DNA of 64,000 bases from Alkalihalobacterium elongatum (GTDB lineage Bacteria > Bacillota > Bacilli > Bacillales > Bacillaceae_F), in assembly GCF_019024285.1 (NCBI RefSeq), contig NZ_WMKZ01000001.1:496001-560000 (forward strand), given 5' to 3'. Below the pieces are notes generated by a model. It did no database searches. It was given only the letters and a program-made list of their open reading frames with translations, and had not been told where the DNA came from. Positions within the stretch are counted from its first letter, which is position 1; each line of letters begins with the position of its first letter. A program made the translations under genes and the position numbers. Positions 1 to 8,644 of the stretch are shown piece by piece.

Positions 1-745
1 CACTCCTTGAAAGTAAATAGTAGCCACTATCATATACATTTCGAGAAGGTAGTGGTACATCTTGGAACGTTGTTAACGGATAATAAAGAACCTGTGCAGT
101 TAATTTTGGCCCACCTTCATCTCTTGACATCATTGCAATAACTGTAGCAATATTTCCCCCTGCACTATCTCCAGCAACAGCTATTTTATTGACATCACCA
201 TTCCATTGATCGACCATATCGTACGCCCACAGTAGAGCATCGTAGCCGTCTTCAATTGCGGTAGGAAACACATAATTAGGTGCAACACGATAACCGACAG
301 CAACGACAATACTTTGTGTTCTACCTGATAATGCACGAACAATATTTTCATGAGTTTCAATGCTTCCATAACCTTCCAAGAACGCACCACCGTGGTAATA
401 CATAATAATTGGATAAGGCCCTTCACCGTTAGGACGAAAAACCTTGCCACGTATTGTAGAGCCATCCCTTACTGGGATCTCAACATTTTCTCTTACCATT
501 GTACTTCTTCCACCACTACTTCTAGCGAAATTGGGTATTTCTATATCAAGAGGGACTAAATTTTCGTTGATAGCATGTAAGATTACTGCTGTTTTAACAG
601 GTAACTTCCCTTCTTCCTTAGTTGCCCATTGTTCAACAGTAACAAATACAACGATCGCAAATAGGAGGAGAAAGACGCCAATACCAATCGCTATATTTCT
701 GATTATTCTGAAAAATAAAAATATATCCTTTTTATTCTTTAGCAT
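1..745 (-). CDS. Alpha/beta hydrolase (esterase/lipase), 3' end outside window
   Basis: Starts at ATG 745 after a GAGGGG ribosome binding site and runs leftwards out of the window; 248 codons are visible. A hydrophobic segment at about residues 10-35 suggests a membrane anchor or signal sequence. The visible part carries the hormone-sensitive-lipase type oxyanion motif HGGAF and the nucleophile elbow GDSAGGN, so it should hydrolyse carboxylesters. The catalytic Asp and His lie beyond the edge. Substrate unknown. Confidence 0.85.
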   Translation of the reverse strand, partial: MLKNKKDIFLFFRIIRNIAIGIGVFLLLFAIVVFVTVEQWATKEEGKLPVKTAVILHAINENLVPLDIEIPNFARSSGGRSTMVRENVEIPVRDGSTIRGKVFRPNGEGPYPIIMYYHGGAFLEGYGSIETHENIVRALSGRTQSIVVAVGYRVAPNYVFPTAIEDGYDALLWAYDMVDQWNGDVNKIAVAGDSAGGNIATVIAMMSRDEGGPKLTAQVLYYPLTTFQDVPLPSRNVYDSGYYLLSRS

Positions 746-1059
746 TTGATCCCCTCATTCCTCTCCCAGAAAAAAATGATCCAAAAAACTATCCTAATAT
801 AGATTATATCAGGTTTTTTATATTTTTGTTCATATTTTTGCGATTTTTTTATGTAATTTTACATAATTTTATATATTTGTTGGTTTTGGCGAACAAAAAA
901 GAACCGCTATTCACGATTCTCTTTTGTTAATAGTAGTATTTGTTTTTTTGTTTTGAAATATTAGCTTTTAAGTTGAAAATAATGAATGCCTTTTGTTAAG
1001 TATATTTGTTAAGAATTGCTGAAGATCCTAGAGAAAAGTGCCATCCATAAAAATGAGGA
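746..1059. other. Intergenic region upstream of the esterase
   Basis: No convincing gene. It is very AT-rich. An imperfect inverted repeat at 892-928 (AACAAAA arm, 13 of 15 positions paired) could be a terminator downstream of msrA, which is read leftwards. The promoter of the esterase should also lie here, but I cannot pick a clear -35/-10 pair. Confidence 0.4.
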
Positions 1060-1605
1060 TTAGTCGTTGTCCCAATGTTGTTCAATAAACTCATCCCGGC
1101 CTGATTTTTTACGATCTTCTTTATAATGCTTGGCATTCTTTTTGTAATAATGTTGATGATATTCTTCCGCTGGAAAAAACGTCGATGCCTCAATAACTGA
1201 AGTCACAATTGGTTTTGAAAACCTTTTTATAGACTCTAATTTTTCTCTAGAAGTTAAAGCTTCTTTTTGTTGGGTTTGATTATGAAAAAAAATAGCTGTA
1301 CGATATTGTGGTCCACGATCGTGGAATTGACCGTCAGGGTCTGTTGGATCAATTTGTTGCCAATAAATTTCAAGAAGCTTTTCATAGGGGAAAAGTTCTG
1401 GATTAAATGTAATTTGTACAACCTCGTAATGTCCAGTCGTTCCTGTTTTTATTTGCTCATATGTTGGGTTTTCTACGTTGCCCCCCATATAGCCCGAAAC
1501 AACTTTTTCAATTCCTTCAAATTCATCAAAAGGCTTCACCATGCACCAAAAACAACCACCAGCAAACGTTGCTAATTGTAAATTTTGATGGTTATGTATA
1601 CTCAT
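1060..1605 (-). CDS. msrA: Peptide-methionine (S)-S-oxide reductase MsrA
   Basis: A 181-residue protein of normal MsrA length. It reduces methionine-S-sulfoxide in oxidised proteins, using thioredoxin. The family motif GCFWC sits at about residues 17-21 with the catalytic Cys, followed by the conserved G-Y-MGG and the TGHYEVVQI block. It starts with ATG after a GGAGG site. The catalytic residue is Cys, not Sec, worth noting because the window encodes Sec machinery. It appears monocistronic; no MsrB domain is fused. Confidence 0.95.
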   Translation of the reverse strand: MSIHNHQNLQLATFAGGCFWCMVKPFDEFEGIEKVVSGYMGGNVENPTYEQIKTGTTGHYEVVQITFNPELFPYEKLLEIYWQQIDPTDPDGQFHDRGPQYRTAIFFHNQTQQKEALTSREKLESIKRFSKPIVTSVIEASTFFPAEEYHQHYYKKNAKHYKEDRKKSGRDEFIEQHWDND

Positions 1606-1805
1606 CTATCATACCTCCAATTCATTCAGTGAATATATACTACCCCCAAATAAATCTCAATGCAAAAAATCAGTATTATTATGAGTAGAATGCTCGCTTA
1701 TATAGATAAAAGTTACAGTTTATTAAGAAATGAAACTACATTCTAGTTAAAAATATAAGGCTGTTTCCGTAATCTATGAGAAGGTTCTTGAGAAAAAAAC
1801 CAAAC

Positions 1806-1836
1806 AAAAAACTACCGCAATAAAGCGATAGTCTGT
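1806..1836 (-). terminator. Rho-independent terminator of the 43-residue membrane protein gene
   Basis: Read leftwards, ACTATCGC and GCGGTAGT form an 8-bp stem (one mismatch) around a TTTATT loop, followed by a run of T. It lies directly downstream of the small gene that ends at 1853. Confidence 0.7.
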
Positions 1837-1852
1837 TTATAAATATTTATAA

Positions 1853-1984
1853 TTAATGATTAGTGTGAAATGGGTCTTTAGCATCTACATCTGACATTTT
1901 CATAAACATTAATGACATTGTAATACTAATTACCATCGCTAATCCACCGATACTAAGAATTGCTATTAATGCTACTGCGCTCAT
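1853..1984 (-). CDS. Small membrane protein, 43 residues
   Basis: ATG at 1984 follows an AGGGGTG binding site and the reading frame ends at TAA 1853-1855; a terminator follows at once. The product is hydrophobic over residues 3-28 (about one membrane helix) with a short hydrophilic tail ending in THTNH-like residues. No family recognised. The combination of ribosome binding site, helix and terminator makes it a likely real gene. Confidence 0.65.
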   Translation of the reverse strand: MSAVALIAILSIGGLAMVISITMSLMFMKMSDVDAKDPFHTNH

Positions 1985-2075
1985 TGTATTCACCCCTATA
2001 AGATATCTTTATACGATAATTACTATATATATAGTAACATATATCTTTGGCTTATTTATGGCGAAAATGTGACAA

Positions 2076-2747
2076 TTAACTGTATGAATAAACTACCGAC
2101 ACTTTAGCACGTATGACTACATCTTGCGTAGTGATCGGAGGAGTTGTAGCATAAGTCGCAGCTAAAACCATCCCTTCTGGCTGAAATACTGATACAGGTT
2201 CATCTCTTATTTCAGTTATGCTAATAGGAGGTTGAGTTAAAGTAATACCCATTTGTCCAGCAATATGATTTGCTTTTCGTGAACTACTCTGCACTGCCAT
2301 TGACAGTGCTTGTAAATAATATTCAAGTGGATTAGAAATCTTGAACTGTAGTCCTTGAACAATATTTGCACCTGCCTTTGCACTTGCACTCAATGCTTCA
2401 CCAACTTGATTGATGTCAGTCACCATAACATCAAATAAATGTTCCACTTCATACCCTCTAAGAATACTTTTACCTTCAATAAAGTCGTAAATCGGCCTTA
2501 CATTATAGGATTTCGTCTCAATTCTTTCTTGTGGTATACCTAAACTTTCTAAGCTTTGAATGATCTGATTTGCTATTCGTGCATTTTCTTCGATCGCATC
2601 ATTTGGATTTTCTCTATCAGTTCGAACACCCAGTGTAATTTGAACAATGTCTGGTGTCGCAGTCACCTCTCCATCCCCAACAACCGTGAGTCGATGCCGG
2701 TTTACATCCACTAAATTTCTACTTTGTAATTGATTATAATAATTCAT
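2076..2747 (-). CDS. SIMPL (DUF541) domain protein
   Basis: The product has 223 residues. The start was moved to ATG 2747, where an AAAGGAGG site sits at the right distance; the upstream in-frame ATG has none. The sequence has the SIMPL-domain pattern: a V-x-G-x-G-E-V-x-x-x-P-D strand near the start, an R-x-E-N-x-x-x-A repeat, and a C-terminal V-x-A-x-V-x-V-x-Y strand. No signal peptide is evident, unlike many exported members. The biochemical role of the family is poorly defined; stress and envelope roles have been proposed. Confidence 0.85.
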   Translation of the reverse strand: MNYYNQLQSRNLVDVNRHRLTVVGDGEVTATPDIVQITLGVRTDRENPNDAIEENARIANQIIQSLESLGIPQERIETKSYNVRPIYDFIEGKSILRGYEVEHLFDVMVTDINQVGEALSASAKAGANIVQGLQFKISNPLEYYLQALSMAVQSSSRKANHIAGQMGITLTQPPISITEIRDEPVSVFQPEGMVLAATYATTPPITTQDVVIRAKVSVVYSYS

Positions 2748-2997
2748 TTTTGTTCCTCCTTTGTCCGTGAAAATTCCGTTAAAGTTTTTATAATAATCCA
2801 AACATAGAAACTCAAAAGGTAAAACAAATGTTTTAAGGAAGGTTTATTTGATTATATGGTTCTAACAGCTTTTTATTGTATAAATTGTTTTTATAAAAGA
2901 AGCAGCACTGTACAGTACCAAAACAACCGTTTTTGAAGTGTAATTTTATTAGTAATGGTGAAACTACTAGCGAAAGCCTAAAGGAGGAGATCACGTT

Positions 2998-3129
2998 ATG
3001 AGAAAACGCCGTCCCCAAGAAGGAAAAGCATTGACAAACAATCAAACGCCTACAGAATCCATGTTTAATGAGGAAACCTCTAGTGAACTTGTCGACCAAC
3101 CAAAGCAAGGAAAGAAAAAGAAAAAGTAA
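2998..3129 (+). CDS. Small highly charged protein, 43 residues
   Basis: ATG at 2998 follows a strong AAAGGAGG site. The product is hydrophilic, begins MRKRR and ends in a run of lysines. No Cys and no hydrophobic segment. It resembles the small spore proteins of Bacillaceae in composition but I cannot assign a family. The stop codon lies inside the left arm of a perfect terminator hairpin. Confidence 0.65.
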   Translation: MRKRRPQEGKALTNNQTPTESMFNEETSSELVDQPKQGKKKKK

Positions 3130-3149
3130 CAGCATAGCTGTTACTTTTT
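3121..3149. terminator. Bidirectional terminator
   Basis: A perfect 13-bp inverted repeat (AAAAAGTAACAGC, 3-base loop, GCTGTTACTTTTT) between the rightward 43-residue gene and the leftward lipoprotein gene. The A and T runs serve both directions. Confidence 0.85.
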
Positions 3150-3182
3150 CTTTTTTCAAATTGGTTTTGTTATAACCAATGT

Positions 3183-3806
3183 CTACTCAATTGTTTCTGC
3201 CATCGCTAAAAACGGAGGGGTGGCCTCTTTTTCGCGTGGAGTATGGATGGTTAAAATCATTGGCTGATCTTTACTCTTAATCAGAATTACACTAACTACA
3301 AATTCTTCTGTGTATGCCTTATACCATACAGCCCCTTCAAGAAAATCACTCATTAACGCTGTTTCATTATGATAATAATCTACACTTACACCCTTTGCCC
3401 GGATAGGTATTTCGGTTTCTATTTTGTTTATATCCACATCATTCGGTAGCATTTCAATCCTCATAAAGACGCTTCCATCCTCTTTAGAAACCACAGCATC
3501 TTTCCTAGGCTCCTCAGCTACGAGCTCAAACTCTTTAAAAAGATACATAGAAAAATCTTGATTGTCACCTTTTGTTAATAAAGCGGTCTTTTCATATAAC
3601 TCACCCTCAATATAATAAGATAAAGTTTTTTCATTTGATCTTTCTTCAATTTTACCCATCTCGTCATTGTCGATTTGCTCTTCCTGTATACCATTTCCTT
3701 TAACTTCACCATCAACATCAAGCTTTACTTGCTCTTTTGTTCCACAACCTCCTAGTAAAAGTACACCAATTAAGGCAGTCAATATTAACCTTGATCCTTT
3801 TTCCAT
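3183..3806 (-). CDS. Putative lipoprotein, 207 residues
   Basis: The N-terminus is a lipoprotein signal peptide: charged start, hydrophobic core, then the lipobox LLGGC with Cys at residue 21. The mature part starts with a hydrophilic linker rich in Asp, Glu and Asn and continues into a compact domain that I do not recognise. It should be anchored outside the membrane after lipidation. No operon partner is evident; a binding or germination role cannot be judged from sequence. Confidence 0.75.
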   Translation of the reverse strand: MEKGSRLILTALIGVLLLGGCGTKEQVKLDVDGEVKGNGIQEEQIDNDEMGKIEERSNEKTLSYYIEGELYEKTALLTKGDNQDFSMYLFKEFELVAEEPRKDAVVSKEDGSVFMRIEMLPNDVDINKIETEIPIRAKGVSVDYYHNETALMSDFLEGAVWYKAYTEEFVVSVILIKSKDQPMILTIHTPREKEATPPFLAMAETIE

Positions 3807-3917
3807 TTTTTTACCTCTCCTTATATACTTCAGAGTTAATCAGAATGCTTATTCATTTATATAGACGCTTCCTCTTCTTCTTGGTTACAGATGTCCAAAA
3901 AATATTCAATAGAAAAA

Positions 3918-3956
3918 GCACCCCACAAGTTATTTTCACTCTAACTTGTGGGGTGC
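3918..3956 (-). terminator. Terminator of the HesB-family gene
   Basis: A perfect 15-bp inverted repeat (GCACCCCACAAGTTA and its complement) lies just downstream of the leftward gene ending at 3982; read leftwards it is followed by a TTTTT tract. Confidence 0.9.
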
Positions 3957-3981
3957 CACTAACTATAAATCGGCCTCTTTT

Positions 3982-4269
3982 TTATGCATGGACAAATTCT
4001 ATTTCCTCTTTACTACGACTATATTTAATTTTTACTGCTTGATCATCAAAATACCACATATCTTCTTTTTCTATATAAAATATCGTACCTTCTACATTTA
4101 CTTCTATCGCTGCATCCCTGGGCTCTTCCTTAGCAATTCCTAATGAAAAACCTTGCTGAAAATTCCCGCACCCGCCGTAGCGCACAAAAATTCTCATAGA
4201 TTCATTTCCTTTTAAATCGAATTCATCTTTAAACCACTGGTACGCAGGCTTTGTCACTTCTATATTCAA
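3982..4269 (-). CDS. yneR: HesB/IscA-family protein, YneR-like (Cys form)
   Basis: A 95-residue protein of the HesB/YneR branch of the Fe-S_biosyn fold. The conserved loop reads RYGGCGNFQQGFSLG, with a Cys at the position where the family normally has its first Cys. The usual C-terminal CxC is absent, as in YneR-type members. The role may lie in iron-sulfur handling; the function of this branch is not settled. It is the ordinary Cys counterpart of two Sec-containing HesB/IscA-fold proteins elsewhere in the window (18300-18584 and 20662-20979). Confidence 0.8.
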   Translation of the reverse strand: MNIEVTKPAYQWFKDEFDLKGNESMRIFVRYGGCGNFQQGFSLGIAKEEPRDAAIEVNVEGTIFYIEKEDMWYFDDQAVKIKYSRSKEEIEFVHA

Positions 4270-4443
4270 TCCCTAACACTCCTAACGTCACATTGTACTA
4301 ATCTGTTTTGTTATTTTCACTATAACACATTCACTGAAAACATTCTCGTTTTGAACTTTGAAAAACAGGAATAGGAAAAGCTTGCCTCAACATAAAGTTT
4401 AACACAACTAGTACTAAAATATTTTATAATAGGAGGGGGATGC

Positions 4444-4962
4444 ATGGGCTTATCCTTTCAAAACCTTTCACGCAAACATATGACCTTCCCAGAAGTGTTT
4501 CAGTATATATATTCTTTTATTGAAAAAGAACCTGCTTCGACTTATCGGTTAATTATAGGTACAGATTCACAAGTACACGGTAGACATACACGATTTGTTA
4601 CAGGGATAGTCATACGACGTGAAGGAAAAGGTGCTTGGGGTTGTATAAGAAAATTTGATATCCCAACTCGAATTGAATGTTTACATTCAAAAATATCAAT
4701 TGAGACAACGTTAACTGAACAGATTGCTCAATTATTTACACCACAACGAAAAAGGCAGCTAATTAATATTATTATTCCGCATATTAAAGAAGGGAGTTCT
4801 TTAACGATTGAAGGTCATATCGATGTTGGACAGGGAGAAAGAAATAAAACGAAAGTTTATGTTGAAGAGATGGTTAAACGAATTGAAGAACATGGAATGA
4901 AACCTTTTATTAAACCACAATCCTTCGTTGCTTCTTCCTATGCCAACAGATACACAAAATAA
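4444..4962 (+). CDS. ykuK: RNase H-like YkuK family protein (DUF458)
   Basis: A 172-residue protein matching the YkuK family. The stretch L-I-I-G-T-D-S-Q-V-H-G at about residues 36-46 is the first strand of an RNase H-like fold with its acidic residue, and an I-E-G-H-I-D-V-G segment near residue 123 supplies a second. The start follows a TAGGAGGGGG site closely. The family is associated with sporulating Bacilli; a nuclease activity is inferred from the fold only. Confidence 0.85.
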   Translation: MGLSFQNLSRKHMTFPEVFQYIYSFIEKEPASTYRLIIGTDSQVHGRHTRFVTGIVIRREGKGAWGCIRKFDIPTRIECLHSKISIETTLTEQIAQLFTPQRKRQLINIIIPHIKEGSSLTIEGHIDVGQGERNKTKVYVEEMVKRIEEHGMKPFIKPQSFVASSYANRYTK

Positions 4963-5062
4963 TACTATTCAAAATAGGCTTGGTTTATTTTTGCCTTAAT
5001 GAAACTTTTTTAGCCGTAGTGAATAATATACATTAACAAACACTACGAAAAAGGTGATGGAA

Positions 5063-5179
5063 ATGGGAAGAAATAAGAAAGTCATTCAGTACGCCCATTT
5101 ATTGCACAAGCTTAAAGTGATAACTTCAAAACAAAGAGATGACATGATTAAGCAACATTCTAATCAACTTCAACCTTGA
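5063..5179 (+). CDS. Small basic protein, 38 residues
   Basis: Two in-frame ATGs occur at 5057 and 5063; the second stands at a better distance from AAAGGTG. The product starts MGRNKK and is rich in Lys, Gln and His. No family recognised. The position after ykuK recalls the small-gene context of ykuK in B. subtilis, but the product does not resemble AbbA. Confidence 0.5.
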   Translation: MGRNKKVIQYAHLLHKLKVITSKQRDDMIKQHSNQLQP

Positions 5180-5222
5180 AAGCGTAAGTTAACGAGAAAA
5201 ATTTATAGATAACTACAATACG

Positions 5223-5260
5223 AAAAGGCTACAACCAATATAATTATGGTGGTAGCTTTT
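5223..5260 (+). terminator. Terminator after the 38-residue gene
   Basis: AAAAGGCTAC and GTAGCTTTT form a stem with one bulge, followed by a T-rich stretch. Confidence 0.65.
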
Positions 5261-5393
5261 CTTTGTTATATTAAAACAGCTATTTAACTTTTCCTTCATG
5301 TTTTTTGTAGTCCAGCATACTTATTAGAATAAAAGAGTGCCAAATTTCTGGCTCTCTTTTGCCAACTTTTGAGCATTAGAAGGAGGGAGTTGA

Positions 5394-6791
5394 ATGTCTA
5401 CAAGAGGTACTCAAACAACACCTGACTTACTTCATGCTGTTTTTGATACGATAGATGAAGGAATTCACGTAGTCGATTTAAATGGAAAGACCATTTATTA
5501 TAATAAAGTTGCTGCCCAATTAGATGGGGTTGACGCAAGTGAAGTAATTAATAGACATGTACTTGATGTTTTTCCTTCTCTAACTGAAGCAACAAGCACA
5601 TTGTTACAGGTTATTAAAAGTGGTTCACCGATCTATTATCAAAAACAACAGTTTACTAATGTTCGTGGTGTCATAATTGATACCGTTAATACAACGATAC
5701 CGATCTATCAAGATCATAAAATGGTTGGTGCTGTTGAAATTTCAAAAAACCTTTCTGAAATCAAAAAGCTATCCGAAAGACTAGTTGAGCTCCAAGAAAG
5801 GGTTAATAAAAATGACACCTCGATAAAAAGGCAAAATTCTGCGACTAGTGCAATGTTTCATTTCGAAGATATTATAACGCAAAATGAACCTTTAAAACGA
5901 TTAAAACAGACAGCAGTCAAAGTATCTAAGACTACTTCACCTATTTTAATTTACGGTGAAACAGGTACTGGAAAAGAGCTATTTGTCCAATCGATCCACA
6001 ACGCTTCTTTGAGACAACACGGTCCTTTTATTGCTCAAAACTGCGCAGCAATTCCAGCTAGTCTGCTTGAAAGTATTTTATTTGGAACTTCAAAAGGAAG
6101 TTTTACTGGTGCAACAGAAAGGCCAGGATTGTTTGAACTCGCTCATAATGGCACGTTATTCCTTGATGAGATAAACTCTATGCCCATTGATTTACAAGCA
6201 AAATTGCTACGTGTTATTGAAGATGGAATCGTTCGAAGGGTTGGTGGAACAAAAGGAATACAATGTAATGTACGAATTATTACTGCAATGAATGAGCTAC
6301 CAACACAATGCATTAAGAAGGAAAAATTACGCCAAGACTTATTTTACCGTATTAGTGTCGTTACACTAAATATTCCTCCTTTGCGCGAAAGAAAGGAAGA
6401 TATTAATATACTTTCTAATCACTTTCTTATTAAGTACAACGAGAAATTTCATAAGAACGTTTTCTCCATTGACCATAGTGTACGCTCCTTTTTCGAGCAA
6501 TACAACTGGCCAGGAAATGTCCGTGAACTTGAGCATGCGATTGAATCTGCGATGAATATTGTAGATGGAAATACAATTACCAAAGATCACCTCCCACTTC
6601 ATCTTCATACCTCTCATCTTGACAAAAGCGAACCGATCTCCTTTCGTAACGAAGTTGAAAAATTTGAAAAGAACTTAATTGAAATTACACTCCATAAATA
6701 TAACAGAAATATCCTACAGACAGCCAAATCATTGAACATTCCTAGACAAACGCTTCAATATAAAATGAAAAAATATCAACTTTCTAAGTGA
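5394..6791 (+). CDS. kamR: Sigma-54-dependent activator of lysine catabolism, KamR-like
   Basis: A 465-residue enhancer-binding protein. Order of domains: PAS sensor at about residues 10-120 (starts HAVFDTIDEGIHVVD), sigma-54 activator AAA+ domain at about 155-390 with Walker A GETGTGKE, the sigma-54 contact loop GSFTGA (consensus GAFTGA) and the arginine-rich LFYRISV segment, then a Fis-type helix-turn-helix at the C-terminus (TAKSLNIPRQTLQYKM). The start follows GGAGGGAG. It lies upstream of and parallel to kamA, which has a matching sigma-54 promoter; in Bacillus the KamR regulator drives the kam/yod lysine genes. The PAS ligand is unknown. Confidence 0.9.
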   Translation: MSTRGTQTTPDLLHAVFDTIDEGIHVVDLNGKTIYYNKVAAQLDGVDASEVINRHVLDVFPSLTEATSTLLQVIKSGSPIYYQKQQFTNVRGVIIDTVNTTIPIYQDHKMVGAVEISKNLSEIKKLSERLVELQERVNKNDTSIKRQNSATSAMFHFEDIITQNEPLKRLKQTAVKVSKTTSPILIYGETGTGKELFVQSIHNASLRQHGPFIAQNCAAIPASLLESILFGTSKGSFTGATERPGLFELAHNGTLFLDEINSMPIDLQAKLLRVIEDGIVRRVGGTKGIQCNVRIITAMNELPTQCIKKEKLRQDLFYRISVVTLNIPPLRERKEDINILSNHFLIKYNEKFHKNVFSIDHSVRSFFEQYNWPGNVRELEHAIESAMNIVDGNTITKDHLPLHLHTSHLDKSEPISFRNEVEKFEKNLIEITLHKYNRNILQTAKSLNIPRQTLQYKMKKYQLSK

Positions 6792-6854
6792 CAGTTTTTT
6801 GGCATTACATCCTATTCTTCCCCCATCCTTTCGCATCTTCATGCACTTTATTAT

Positions 6855-6871
6855 TTGGCATAAAAATTGCA
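6855..6871 (+). promoter_or_regulatory. Sigma-54 (-24/-12) promoter of kamA
   Basis: TTGGCAT-N5-TTGCA matches the sigma-54 consensus (TTGGCAC-N5-TTGCA) with one mismatch and exact spacing, about 33 bases before the kamA start. A sigma-54 activator gene lies just upstream, which supports the call. Confidence 0.9.
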
Positions 6872-6903
6872 ATAGTTAATGTAAGAATCAAGGAGGGATG
6901 ATC

Positions 6904-8328
6904 ATGAATTTTGATTTATATAAACCGAAAAAGCATTGGAAAGATATAGAACTTTGGAAAGATGTCAGTGACGACGAGTGGAATGATTGGTTATGGCAGT
7001 TAACCCATACAATCCGGACACTCGATGATTTAAAGCAATTGGTTAACTTAACTCCTGAAGAAGAAGAAGGTGTTAAGATTTCAACTAAAACTATACCCTT
7101 AAATATTACACCGTACTATGCCTCTCTCATGAATCCAGATGATCCAAGATGCCCAATTCGTATGCAATCAGTACCGATTTCAAAAGAAATCGAAAAAGCA
7201 AAGTATGACCTGGAAGATCCTCTTTCTGAGGACGAAGACTCACCTGTACCAGGGTTAACACATAGGTATCCAGATCGAGTTTTATTTCTCGTTACCAATC
7301 AATGTTCAATGTATTGCCGTTACTGTACTCGCCGTCGGTTTTCAGGTCAAATAGGAATGGGTGTACCTAAAAAGCAATTAGATGGTGCGATTGAATATAT
7401 CCGTAATACCCCGCAAGTTCGTGACGTGCTTATTTCAGGAGGAGATGGTCTACTCGTTAATGACCAAATTTTAGAGTATATCCTAAAAAATTTAAGGGCA
7501 ATTCCACATGTTGAAATTATTCGAATTGGTACACGTGCACCTGTCGTTTTTCCGCAACGTATTACAGAAAATCTATGTAATATTTTAAAAAAGTACCATC
7601 CTGTTTGGTTAAATACTCACTTTAATACCTCTTTTGAAATTACTGAAGAGTCGAAACGTGCTTGTGAAATGCTTGTTAATGCGGGGGTACCTGTCGGAAA
7701 CCAAGCGGTTATCTTATCAGGGATTAATGATAGTGCCCACATTATGAAAAAGCTAATGCATGACCTAGTAAAAATTAGAGTTCGTCCATATTATATTTAC
7801 CAATGTGATTTATCTGAAGGAATTGGTCATTTTCGTGCCCCTGTTTCAAAAGGGCTAGAAATTATCGAAGCTTTACGGGGCCATACGAGCGGATATTCTG
7901 TACCAACCTTCGTTGTAGATGCTCCTGGCGGTGGTGGAAAAATTTCTTTACAGCCTAATTATTTAATCTCTCAATCTGCTAGTAAAGTTGTCCTTCGCAA
8001 CTTTGAAGGGGTTATAACCACATATCCAGAACCTGAAAATTACAATCCAGGAAAAGCAGATGATTATTTTGCCGAACATTATGGAATAACTGGTAATGAG
8101 CGTTCTGTTGGAATACATGCACTAATGAAAGACGAACAAACGACGCTAATACCCGAAGGATTGCAACGGATTAATCGACGTAAAAATTATGAAAGTGATG
8201 ATAGTCACCAAACTTTAAAAGATCGCCGCCAAAAACGAGATCAAATGAAAGAGAAAAAGTGGTTAGCTGAACAAAAAAAACTACAACATCGTGAGGATAA
8301 CAGTGAACAAAAAAAGGAGGAGAAATAA
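6904..8328 (+). CDS. kamA: L-lysine 2,3-aminomutase
   Basis: A 474-residue radical-SAM, PLP-dependent enzyme converting L-lysine to L-beta-lysine. The radical-SAM cluster motif is CSMYCRYC (Cys 134, 138 and 141 from the chosen start). The conserved DAPGGGGKISLQPNY segment near residue 340 contains the PLP lysine. The start at ATG 6904 gives six bases between GGAGGG and the codon; the ATG at 6898 touches the binding site. A C-terminal charged extension (KDRRQKRDQMKEKK) is typical of the Bacillus type. It is followed after three bases by yokU. The enzyme is oxygen-sensitive, consistent with micro-oxic or anaerobic growth. Confidence 0.97.
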   Translation: MNFDLYKPKKHWKDIELWKDVSDDEWNDWLWQLTHTIRTLDDLKQLVNLTPEEEEGVKISTKTIPLNITPYYASLMNPDDPRCPIRMQSVPISKEIEKAKYDLEDPLSEDEDSPVPGLTHRYPDRVLFLVTNQCSMYCRYCTRRRFSGQIGMGVPKKQLDGAIEYIRNTPQVRDVLISGGDGLLVNDQILEYILKNLRAIPHVEIIRIGTRAPVVFPQRITENLCNILKKYHPVWLNTHFNTSFEITEESKRACEMLVNAGVPVGNQAVILSGINDSAHIMKKLMHDLVKIRVRPYYIYQCDLSEGIGHFRAPVSKGLEIIEALRGHTSGYSVPTFVVDAPGGGGKISLQPNYLISQSASKVVLRNFEGVITTYPEPENYNPGKADDYFAEHYGITGNERSVGIHALMKDEQTTLIPEGLQRINRRKNYESDDSHQTLKDRRQKRDQMKEKKWLAEQKKLQHREDNSEQKKEEK

Positions 8329-8331
8329 CGT

Positions 8332-8607
8332 ATGATGCAATGTGAATGGTGTCAATCAAACGATACAACACAAACTACAAAAGAAGCCTATTGGGAGCTG
8401 CCAGATGGATTAAAAGCTATTCAAATTCACAATATTCCATCGATCCATTGTCAATCTTGTGGAATGAATTATATTGAAGAAGCACTAGTAGAAGAAATCG
8501 AAGACCATCTATTTCTTATTCATACTCAAGATCTCCCTAATTCAATAGGTTATGATGCACTTATGAGCAAACCACGAACGCTGAAGAAAAATTATTTTAG
8601 AATGTAA
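8332..8607 (+). CDS. yokU: YokU-family zinc-ribbon protein
   Basis: A 91-residue protein with two CxxC pairs (CEWC near residue 4, CQSC near residue 42), as in YgiT-type zinc fingers, and a short C-terminal tail. It starts three bases after kamA (AAGGAGG lies inside the kamA end); ATG 8332 and ATG 8335 are both possible. yokU accompanies kamA in many Bacillus genomes, so a role linked to lysine 2,3-aminomutase is likely but undefined. Confidence 0.85.
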   Translation: MMQCEWCQSNDTTQTTKEAYWELPDGLKAIQIHNIPSIHCQSCGMNYIEEALVEEIEDHLFLIHTQDLPNSIGYDALMSKPRTLKKNYFRM

Positions 8608-8613
8608 ATACAA

Positions 8614-8644
8614 AAGGCTGACTCTAGGTATCAGAGTCAGCCTT
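8614..8644. terminator. Shared bidirectional terminator of the kam locus
   Basis: A perfect 12-bp inverted repeat, AAGGCTGACTCT and its complement around a 7-base loop, between yokU (rightwards) and ablB (leftwards). It covers the last codons of ablB. Its arm, GGCTGACTC, recurs in other hairpins in the window. Confidence 0.9.

Noticed and set aside
1060-1605. MsrA as a selenoprotein
   Set aside because: The catalytic residue is encoded by a Cys codon in GCFWC.
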